From assembly GCA_026770585.1 (NCBI GenBank), contig MU646929.1, positions 249,731 through 260,084 of the forward strand: a DNA stretch of 10,354 nucleotides. The letters run 5' to 3'. This document shows positions 6,248 to 10,354 of this stretch, piece by piece; the stretch's first letter is position 1; every line of letters begins with the position of its first letter. The stretch comes from Baffinella frigidus. Taxonomy: Eukaryota; Cryptophyceae; Cryptomonadales; Baffinellaceae. A program made the position numbers and the translations under genes. Under the pieces are notes generated by a model. The model made no database searches. It saw only the letters and a program-made list of their open reading frames with translations, and was not told where the DNA came from.

Positions 6248-6333
6248 TTGGCCTACTGTAGAGTCCTAGGAAGGTGCGCCTCCTTATGAGCGAGGTACCC
6301 AGGGGAGGGGTACCAGGGGATACATCGCTCATA
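6248..6333. repeat. Diverged copy of the 7429-7553 foldback module
   Basis: TACTGTAG-GTCCTAGG followed by CTTATGAGCGAGGTACCC matches 7491-7545 in direct orientation. Within this copy ATGAGCGAGGTACCC faces an inverted partner GATACATCGCTCAT at 6320-6333. The copy is shorter and more diverged than the one at 7429-7553. Confidence 0.55.
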
Positions 6334-6370
6334 TGGCACTGAACACCCCCCAAGGAGCGCCGCGTCGAAT

Positions 6371-6415
6371 GGAAGAGAGAGACTTTTATTAATTCCAACA
6401 CGGCCGCCCACACGG
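6371..6415 (-). repeat. Dispersed repeat family, copy 5
   Basis: Minus strand GTGTGGGCGGCCGTGTTGGA then ATTAATAAAAGTCTCTCTCT. It lies just downstream of the TGA of the MIB/HERC2-like exon and contains an AATAAA hexamer, so here the repeat may serve as the gene's 3' untranslated region. Confidence 0.65.
6385..6390 (-). promoter_or_regulatory. Candidate polyadenylation signal AATAAA
   Basis: AATAAA on the minus strand about 40 bases after the stop at 6428-6430. The signal is part of dispersed repeat copy 5. Polyadenylation signals vary among protists, so the role is inferred. Confidence 0.35.
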
Positions 6416-6427
6416 CTGTACATGTAG

Positions 6428-6517
6428 TCACTCGGGGAGGGCGCACAACCAGTACTCCCCTTCCAACCCAACGCGGCACGCATGCACGCGCCCCGAGTCC
6501 CACGTCACTGTCACCAC
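6428..6517 (-). CDS. Terminal exon with MIB/HERC2-like domain end
   Basis: It has 29 codons plus TGA on the minus strand, starting at CAG|GTGGTG. The peptide VVTVTWDSGRVHACRVGLEG then EYWLCALPE follows the C-terminal half of the MIB/HERC2 domain: V-x-V-x-W-D-x-G, a small spacer, then R-V-G-x-x-G-x-Y. That domain occurs in ubiquitin ligases and in scaffold proteins. The tyrosine usually before RVG is cysteine here. The N-terminal half of the domain (usually with a GDQDG-type motif) was not found upstream, so the gene is partial or broken. The match is from memory of the family pattern over a short segment. Confidence 0.5.
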   Translation of the reverse strand: MVTVTWDSGRVHACRVGLEGEYWLCALPE

Positions 6518-6666
6518 CTGCTTGAGGGATTAGGGTTTAAGGTTTAGGGTTTAGGGTTTGGGGTTTGGGGTTTGGGGTTTAGGGTTTAGGGTTTGGGGTT
6601 TGGGGTTTGGAGTTTAGGGTTTAGGGTTTAGGGTTTAGGGTTTAGGGTTTAGGGTTTAGGGTTTAC
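6518..6666 (-). repeat. Telomere-like intron of the MIB/HERC2-like gene
   Basis: In the sense direction the 149-base tract starts GTAAACCCTAAACCC, continues through CCCTAAA and CCCCAAA units and ends CCCTAATCCCTCAAGCAG. It has the same GTAAAC donor type, CAG acceptor, orientation and similar length as the WD40-gene intron at 1647-1787. Downstream, the frame opens directly on a recognisable domain segment. The upstream exon is less certain. Confidence 0.6.
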
Positions 6667-6717
6667 CCCTCCCCCCATGCCCCCCCCCACGGAACACTCC
6701 CCCTCCGCTTCCGTGAT
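6667..6717 (-). CDS. Possible small exon upstream of the telomere-like intron
   Basis: It has 51 bases, 17 codons, between a GGGGGCAG acceptor and the GTAAAC donor, phase 0 at both ends. The peptide ITEAEGECSVGGGMGGG is dominated by G runs and matches no domain. A second copy of the same DNA at 6964-7018 has CAA in place of the CAG acceptor. The open frame could be chance. Confidence 0.3.
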
Positions 6718-6733
6718 CTGCCCCCACCGCGCC
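6680..6733. repeat. Direct repeat, copy A (partner at 6964-7018)
   Basis: The order C-run, ACGGAACAC, C-run, TCCGC, TCCGTGAT, TGCCCCC, CCGCGC is shared with 6964-7018, about 285 bases away, with few changes. ACGGAA and TTCCGT inside copy A can pair as a small hairpin. This is a local segmental duplication covering the possible small exon. Confidence 0.7.
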
Positions 6734-6893
6734 CGTCAAGCGTGTCAGTGGCGCCGGAGGAGATCGCGCTTGAGGTACACGCCAAGGCAGTCACCTCGGA
6801 CAGTTGGCTTCGGCGTCCGCGTGACCGGTCACGCGGGCGTTCACGAGCCTGCCGGCGGGGCTGTTCCCCCACCGCGCCCGTCAAGCGTGTCAG
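6721..6893. repeat. Pair of 28-base direct repeats
   Basis: CCCCCACCGCGCCCGTCAAG then CGTGTCAG occurs at 6721-6748 and at 6866-6893 without differences. The identity implies a recent local duplication. Confidence 0.75.
6817..6836. repeat. Perfect 20-bp palindrome
   Basis: CCGCGTGACCGGTCACGCGG is its own reverse complement. It sits between the two 28-base direct repeats. Function unknown; the half-site CGCGTGACC could bind a dimeric protein. Confidence 0.6.
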
Positions 6894-6898
6894 CACCA

Positions 6899-6937
6899 TA
6901 CGGTGGACTACGAACCTTTCATCAAAAGTCAACTTAC
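6899..6937. repeat. Second copy of the 674-712 module
   Basis: ACGGTGGACTACGAACCTTT then CATCAAAAGTCAACTTACC. It differs from 674-712 at about five positions. This links the DNA next to the telomeric tract with the interior repeat cluster. Confidence 0.65.
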
Positions 6938-6963
6938 CTCAAGACAATTGACTTTCATGGGTA

Positions 6964-7018
6964 CCCCCCCCCCACGGAACACCCCCCCTCCGCCTCCGTG
7001 ATTTGCCCCCGCCGCGCT
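6964..7018. repeat. Direct repeat, copy B (partner at 6680-6733)
   Basis: Matches copy A through the C-run, ACGGAACAC, the TCCGTGAT block and the CCGCGC end. The minus-strand acceptor CAG of copy A is CAA here, so any exon in this copy would no longer be spliced in. Confidence 0.7.
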
Positions 7019-7050
7019 GATTGTCAATCCATGAGGTCCTTGATGACGAT

Positions 7051-7089
7051 AGTCAGTCAGCTGACTGACTGTCTGTCTGGCCAGACAGA
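7051..7089. repeat. Two adjacent perfect palindromes
   Basis: AGTCAGTCAGCTGACTGACT (7051-7070) and TCTGTCTGGCCAGACAGA (7072-7089) are each perfectly self-complementary and separated by one base. Both are built from four-base steps (GTCA, GTCT), suggesting growth by slippage or inverted duplication. Confidence 0.7.
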
Positions 7090-7362
7090 GGCAGAGCACG
7101 GTGTCCCTGGAAAGCGGAACACGGAACAGCGGTTTGGGGGTTTGTATTGGCTCCCGTTCGGCACACTCCTGCACCCCCTCCCCCACTTCCAGAGTCTCCC
7201 ATTTTCAGGTCCGTTAGGTTCTTCGAGCTCCCAACATAGGCGGACGCTGGAACTGGTTCTGCAGAAAAGCCATGCTTCCTTTCGGATCACATCAAGCCCC
7301 CCGGCGCAGAGGATCGCAGCAGAAACCGGCTAACGAGTAGCCCTCAAACCTTGTGGGTAACC

Positions 7363-7400
7363 GTGTGAGAGATAGAGACCTTTATTACTCACAACACCCT
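7363..7400 (-). repeat. Dispersed repeat family, copy 6
   Basis: Minus strand GGGTGTTGTGAGTAATAAAG then GTCTCTATCTCTCACACGG. The AATAAA is at 7381-7386 on the minus strand. The GGCGGCC part is absent. It ends about 30 bases from the foldback at 7429-7553. Confidence 0.5.
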
Positions 7401-7428
7401 GGTCCGTACCGTAGGCCAAAATGCATAC

Positions 7429-7553
7429 CGTACAGGGGTACCTCGCTCATAAGAAACTGCCCCCCCCATAAGACTACCATAGGGCCGTAGGCATAGGCTT
7501 ACTGTAGGGTCCTAGGGGGGCGCGGTTTCTTATGAGCGAGGTACCCCTGTACG
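7429..7553. mobile_element. Foldback element with 29-bp perfect arms
   Basis: Left arm 7429-7457 (CGTACAGGGGTACCTCGCTC then ATAAGAAAC) is the exact reverse complement of 7525-7553. The 67-base centre contains C and G runs that could extend the stem, and CCTA/TAGG-rich sequence. It has no coding capacity. The right half is repeated in diverged form at 6248-6302. A non-autonomous transposon (MITE) is the most economical explanation; no clear target-site duplication was seen. Confidence 0.72.
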
Positions 7554-7615
7554 CCAAATCACCTCCAAGAGGCTCACCACCTAAATTAAATCAAACTGAA
7601 GCGGGTCGGTCTTAA

Positions 7616-7634
7616 CAATTAACAGTGTTAATTG
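7616..7634. repeat. 19-base palindrome around a central G
   Basis: CAATTAACA, G, TGTTAATTG: perfect 9-bp arms in an otherwise GC-rich neighbourhood. Possible protein-binding site or foldback remnant. Confidence 0.5.
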
Positions 7635-7669
7635 GAGAGGTCTCCCGCACCTCCGGGCTCGGGCGGGGG

Positions 7670-7823
7670 CTTGGGGTTTACGTTTCAGGGTTTAGAGTTT
7701 AGGGTTCAGGGTGTAGGGTTTAGGGTGTAGGGTTCAGGGTGTAGGGTTTAGGGTTTAGGGTTTAGGGTTTAGGGTTTAGGGTTTAGGGTTTAGGGTTTAG
7801 GGTTTAGGGTTTAGGGGGCGCAC
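7670..7823 (-). repeat. Interstitial telomere-like tract 3 (possible intron)
   Basis: Top strand carries about a dozen consecutive TTTAGGG units plus TGTAGGG and TTCAGGG variants, the purest interstitial tract in the window. On the minus strand a GTGCGC at 7823-7818 and an AAG at 7672-7670 could act as splice sites, giving about 154 bases, close to the other two tracts. Neither flanking exon is well supported, so the intron reading is weaker here. The telomere-like nature is certain. Confidence 0.6.
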
Positions 7824-7959
7824 TGTGCCGTTCCCCTCGGAGCGCAGCCCCTCCTTAAGGCACACGCGCAACCCCAGCTCCGCGGCCACATCGGTACCCA
7901 CCTCCACCCCCCCCGCCTCCGCCCCCCCCGCCTCCGCCTCCTCCTTCGCCTTCGGCGCT
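7824..7959 (-). pseudogene. Glycine-rich exon fragment, copy 1
   Basis: After a telomere-like stretch ending in CAG (7960-7962), the minus strand encodes a polyglycine-rich start and then EVGTDVAAELGLRVCLKEGL. The glycine part and the EVGTDV part are in different frames because the G runs differ in length from copy 2. The frame runs on (RSEGNGTVRP) into telomeric tract 3. No family is recognised. It is probably a decayed exon. Confidence 0.4.
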
Positions 7960-7999
7960 CTGATTTGGGGTTTGGGGTGCAGTAGTTAGGGTGTGGGGT

Positions 8000-8104
8000 T
8001 CAGCTTTGGGGAGTGGTGACTTGGTGCCAGGCTTGAAGCCCCAGCTCCGCGGCCACATCGGTACCCACCTCCACCCCCCCGCCTCTGCCGCCTCCCCCGG
8101 CACT
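8000..8104 (-). CDS. Glycine-rich exon fragment, copy 2
   Basis: It follows CAG at 8105-8107, itself preceded on the sense strand by CCAAACCCCAACCCCTACAG. The frame encodes SAGGGGRGGGVEVGTDVAAE, then LGLQAWHQVTTPQS and TGA. It is about 50 bases near-identical to copy 1, 167 bases away (CCCCAGCTCC at 7872 and 8039). The glycine run and the EVGTDV segment are in one frame here. This is a short fragment with no known domain; a real 3' exon or a pseudo-exon are both possible. Confidence 0.35.
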   Translation of the reverse strand, partial: SAGGGGRGGGVEVGTDVAAELGLQAWHQVTTPQS

Positions 8105-8199
8105 CTGCTGTAGGGGTTGGGGTTTGGTTAGATGGCGTTCGGATGTGCCCCAACATGGCCACCATGTCCTCCGAACCCCAAGCACAAAACCCGACACCC

Positions 8200-8560
8200 G
8201 ACACCCCTAAACCAGGAAGTAGAAGCACTTTCTTCGCGCTCCTGAACAGATTTGATTTCAGATTTTGCTTGGTGTTTGAGCCATTTCCTTCTTTTAGGGC
8301 TTTAACATAGCTGGGTGTGTACCATAAATATTTTAGATGGACAGTCTCCGAAATTAAATCTATTCACGTCCGGGACTAACTTGAAGGGGGGCGATGGGTG
8401 GATGAGATGGGTGCACGGGGTGCAGGATGCAGGGGCGGGTGGGCCGTGGTGTGCGTCGTGCGTCCTCATGGACATTGCGCAAAAAACAAAAACAAGGTTA
8501 CGGGAAGGCGCTTCGAGGGGTTGGTTTCAAAGTTGCAGGGTTCAAGATGTACATGTAGGG
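8200..8560. other. No recognisable feature
   Basis: A locally AT-richer stretch (for example AGATTTGATTTCAGATTTTG near 8249) followed by G-rich sequence. No repeat, RNA or coding signal could be supported. A 95-codon plus-strand frame has no domain or codon bias that I can defend. Confidence 0.4.
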
Positions 8561-8634
8561 TTTAGGGGAAGAAGAACTCTCACCTCGAGGGGGCCAAAGT
8601 GAAACCCTAAACCTCAAAACCGCACACCCTGAAC

Positions 8635-8701
8635 CTGGAGGGGGGGCGTTCGACGACGAACATCAGCGTGGCTCACCGGAAGCTGCTGCGCGAAGGCCAA
8701 C
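8635..8701 (-). pseudogene. Exon type Y, copy 4 (damaged)
   Basis: Minus strand encodes LAFAQQLPVSHA and then loses the frame. Compared with copy 3, about five bases are missing after the SH codons. The donor CTCCAG|GTTCAGGG is preserved. It is the last recognisable unit of the array toward the 3' side of the gene. Confidence 0.5.
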
Positions 8702-8754
8702 CCCCAACCCCTACAACCCTACAGCTCCAACCCCTACATGCATGGTCCCTACAC

Positions 8755-8826
8755 CTGGAGGGGGTGCGTTCGACGTCAGCCATCAGCTGCCCGTGGCTGA
8801 GCAGCATCTGCCGCGCGAAGGCCAAC
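8755..8826 (-). pseudogene. Exon type Y, copy 3
   Basis: Encodes LAFARQMLLSHGQLMADVER then TPSR across the donor CTCCAG|GTGTAGGG. It lacks the 5' third of the type Y exon (the DQEFDFPQ part of copy 2). A GTAGAG upstream could act as an acceptor. Conservation of the peptide against copy 2 is clear, so the ancestor was coding. Confidence 0.5.
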
Positions 8827-8965
8827 CTCTACATTTACAACCCCACACCCTCAGCCCTGAACCCTACAACCTGACGCGCTAAATCCCACATGCTAAATCC
8901 CTACACCCGAGCGCCATTCGGCCCAGACCTGAGTGGGCTATAAACAATCTGGGGGCGTGTCAAAC

Positions 8966-9063
8966 CTGGAGGAAGTTCTCTCGACGACGGCCATGAGCTG
9001 CTCGTGGCTGAGCGGGAGCTGCCTCGCAAACGCCAGCGCTTGCGGGAAGTCGAACTCTTGATC
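8966..9063 (-). CDS. Exon type Y, copy 2 (complete)
   Basis: It has 98 bases between a GCAG acceptor and the donor TCCAG|GTTTGACACG. It encodes DQEFDFPQALAFARQLPLSH then EQLMAVVERTSS with two bases left over (phase 2 exit). The peptide looks like two amphipathic helices, as in helical-repeat proteins, but I do not recognise the family. The preceding intron is made of TTTGGGG- and TTAGGG-like DNA (C-rich in the sense strand). It is the best preserved of four related exons. Confidence 0.55.
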
Positions 9064-9280
9064 CTGCTTGGGGGGTTTGGGGGGTTAGGGTTGATGTTTT
9101 TTTTTTGATGTAGGGTTTTGTTGGGTTTGGGGTTTGGGGTTTGGGGTTTGAACTCTTGATCCTGCTTGGGGGGTTAGGGTTTATGTTTTTTTTATTTTTA
9201 TGTATTTTTATGTTTTTTATTTATTTTTATGTAGGGTTTTGTTGGGTTTGGGGGATTTGGGGTTTGAGGTGTGGGGGTTA
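9064..9280. repeat. Degenerate telomere-like and AT-rich spacer
   Basis: Mixture of TTTGGGG, TTAGGG and GGGTTT units with T runs and TTTTTATG repeats (9190-9230). It contains an extra short copy of the type Y exon edge (GAACTCTTGATCCTGCTTGG at 9150-9169, also at 9052-9071), showing duplication of the exon-intron junction together with telomere-like DNA. Confidence 0.6.
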
Positions 9281-9330
9281 GGGAGCTGCCACGCGAACGC
9301 GAGTGCCTGCGGGAAGTCGAACTCTTGATC
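9281..9330 (-). pseudogene. Exon type Y, copy 1 (truncated by telomere-like DNA)
   Basis: Encodes DQEFDFPQALAFAWQLP and then runs directly into CTAACCCCCACACC. The break falls at CTCCC/TAACCC, where exon and telomere-like sequence share CCC. Acceptor CAG at 9331-9333. Only the first half of the exon remains. Confidence 0.5.
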
Positions 9331-9333
9331 CTG

Positions 9334-9569
9334 CTTTGCGAGATAGGGGGTTAGGGTTTGTGGTGTAGGGGTGTAGGGATGAGGGGTGAGGGGTGAGGGT
9401 TGGGGTTTAGGGTTTAGGGTTTAGGGTTTTGTATTCAGGGTTTACGGTTTAAGGCTGTTGGGTTTGGGGTTTAAGAATTCAAGGGTTTCGATTTTAGGGT
9501 TTAAGGTAGGTTGATGGTTGACGTGTGTTTAGGGTTCAAGGTTTAGGTTCAGGGGGGGGGGTTCGTCAC
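9334..9569. repeat. Degenerate telomere-like spacer
   Basis: Top strand shows GGGGTGAGG, TTTAGGG, TTTAAGG, TTCAAGG and similar drifted heptamers, ending in a G run at 9552-9561. It lies between exon type Y copy 1 and exon type X copy d. No separate feature is seen in it. Confidence 0.6.
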
Positions 9570-9607
9570 CTGAATATGGGCGAGGAGGGACATCGCCGAC
9601 TCGAAGC
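9570..9607 (-). pseudogene. Exon type X, copy d (truncated)
   Basis: Minus strand encodes SFESAMSLLAHIQ before GTGACGAACC. The first eight codons of the complete copies are missing and replaced by telomere-like AACCCTCAACC sequence. Confidence 0.45.
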
Positions 9608-9713
9608 TTAGTGGTTGAGGGTTGAGGGTTGAGGGTTGGGGTGAAGGCTTTTGGGTTTAACGGTTCAAGGGTTGAAGATTTTCAAGGTTCAGGGTTGAAG
9701 CGGGGCTCGTGAC

Positions 9714-9748
9714 CTGGATGGGGGCGAGGAGCGATATGACCCCCTCCA
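9714..9748 (-). pseudogene. Exon type X, copy c (truncated)
   Basis: Encodes GVISLLAPIQ before GTCACGAGCC. The 5' part has been replaced by CCCTAAACCCTTGGAG. It is in frame with the tract at 9749-9878 and copy b, giving an uninterrupted open frame. Confidence 0.45.
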
Positions 9749-9773
9749 AGGGTTTAGGGTTTACGGCTTTAGG

Positions 9774-9840
9774 GTTTAACGGTTTCGGGTTTCGGGTTTC
9801 GGGTTTCGGGTCTGGGGCTTCGGGTTTCGGGGTTCGGATA
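9774..9840. repeat. TTTCGGG-variant heptamer tract
   Basis: Top strand carries a run of TTTCGGG units, a one-base variant of TTTAGGG. On the minus strand CCCGAAA lacks the TAA stop of CCCTAAA, so the tract can be read through as proline-, lysine- and asparagine-rich peptide (for example PETRNPKP). Confidence 0.7.
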
Positions 9841-9878
9841 TCGGATTGAGGGGTCCAGGATGCAGGGGGGTTTGTAAC

Positions 9879-9941
9879 CTGGATGTGGGTGAGGAGGGAC
9901 ATCGCCGCTTCGAAGCTTGCTCGCATCAGCTGCTTCGACAC
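9879..9941 (-). CDS. Exon type X, copy b (complete)
   Basis: It has 63 bases, 21 codons, phase 0 at both ends, between the acceptor CAG (9942-9944) and the donor CAG|GTTACAAAC. It encodes VSKQLMRASFEAAMSLLTHI and Q, a single probable amphipathic helix. Only a few base changes separate it from copy a, 208 bases away. It joins in phase to the DQEF start of exon type Y. Family not recognised. Confidence 0.55.
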
Positions 9942-9984
9942 CTGCCGCCCAGTGGTCGTTTCAGGTAAGACAGTCTTGTAGTTT

Positions 9985-10078
9985 AAGACAGTCGAACATA
10001 AGACAGTTGATCATAAGACAGTCGAGTATAAGACAGTCGAGCACCACTAACGACTGTCGTATGTTCGACTGTCTTATG
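9985..10078. repeat. 15-base tandem repeat block 1 with inverted units
   Basis: Four units of AAGACAGTCGANNAT (9985-10044) are followed by two inverted units (10051-10078, CGACTGTCGTATGTTCGACT then GTCTTATG). The direct and inverted parts can pair as a hairpin. The block fills the gap between exon type X copies a and b. Confidence 0.75.
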
Positions 10079-10086
10079 CGCAGAGC

Positions 10087-10149
10087 CTGGATGTGGGTGA
10101 GGAGGGACATAGCCGCTTCAAAGCTTGCTCGCATCAGCTGCTTCGACAC
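10087..10149 (-). CDS. Exon type X, copy a (complete)
   Basis: It has 63 bases encoding VSKQLMRASFEAAMSLLTHI and Q, the same peptide as copy b. The acceptor is GGTGTCAG. The sequence after the exon is GCTCTGCG, so splicing would need a GC-AG intron, or this copy's donor is dead. The duplication includes the intron flank and the 15-base repeats (period 208). A third partial copy of the acceptor flank lies at 10275-10300. Confidence 0.5.
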
Positions 10150-10192
10150 CTGACACCCAGTGGTTGTTTGAGGTAAGGCAGTTTTGTAGGCC

Positions 10193-10267
10193 AAGACAGT
10201 CGATCATAAGACAGTCGAACATAAGATAGTCAAGAATAAGACAGTCGACTATAAGCCAGTCGAGCAC
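10193..10267. repeat. 15-base tandem repeat block 2
   Basis: Five units of AAGACAGTCGANCAT (10193-10267) with scattered changes and no inverted units. It is related to block 1 and lies beside the second copy of the X exon, so array and exon were duplicated together. Confidence 0.75.
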
Positions 10268-10354
10268 CCCTGCTTGCCACCTGACACCCAGTGGTCGTTT
10301 ACGGCGAAGGCTGCCAACCTGGTTCAGGGTTTAGGAGGGGGGGGGCAAGTACGG

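Noticed and set aside
6677-7333. Plus-strand 218-codon frame
   Set aside because: It is made of translated direct repeats and C runs (PPPTEHSPSASVICP occurs twice) and crosses palindromes. It is open because of composition.
9985-10267. CRISPR array
   Set aside because: The 15-base units are directly abutting with no spacers, some are inverted, and the context is eukaryotic.

Overview
The window looks like a subtelomere of a GC-rich single-celled eukaryote, most likely a microalga or related protist. It opens with about 590 bases of CCCTAAA-type (Arabidopsis-type) repeats, C-rich on the top strand as expected for the left end of a chromosome. Splice sites (GTGAGC or GTAAAC donors, CAG acceptors), an AATAAA signal and eukaryotic repeat-protein families rule out a prokaryote. 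Species cannot be named from this sequence: the telomere type is shared by green algae, haptophytes, cryptophytes, dinoflagellates and others.

Layout. 1-592: degenerate telomeric tract. 593-1280: non-coding, with inverted repeats and copies of a short dispersed repeat. 1281-3594 (minus strand): a WD40-repeat gene of at least seven exons, the clearest gene here. Four central exons each encode one 42-residue WD40 repeat, are bounded by phase-0 introns and recur every 236-240 bases. One of them has lost a single base, a further exon survives only as a fossil inside an intron, and the last intron consists almost wholly of telomere-like repeats. 3800-4586: intergenic, probably divergent. 4587-5474 (plus): a 295-codon ORF of doubtful status. 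5600-6350: a cluster of foldback elements, including a 68-bp-armed near-perfect hairpin. 6428-6717 (minus): the 3' end of a gene whose last exon resembles the end of a MIB/HERC2 domain, again joined to a telomere-like intron. 6700-7640: direct repeats, perfect palindromes and a foldback element with 29-bp perfect arms. 7670-8104 (minus): two copies of a glycine-rich exon fragment beside telomere-like tracts. 8635-10354 (minus): a decayed array of two exon types (here X and Y) separated by telomere-like DNA and 15-base tandem repeats.

Main message: interstitial telomere-like tracts lie repeatedly between coding segments on the minus strand, always C-rich in the sense direction and ending in an AG acceptor. 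In two cases (1647-1787 and 6518-6666) the tract has a GTAAAC donor and CAG acceptor and its removal restores a recognisable protein domain. Telomeric repeats therefore appear to have become spliceosomal introns in this subtelomere. The genes show no common pathway; what they share is a mode of evolution, namely duplication of symmetric exons with telomere-repeat introns and rapid decay.
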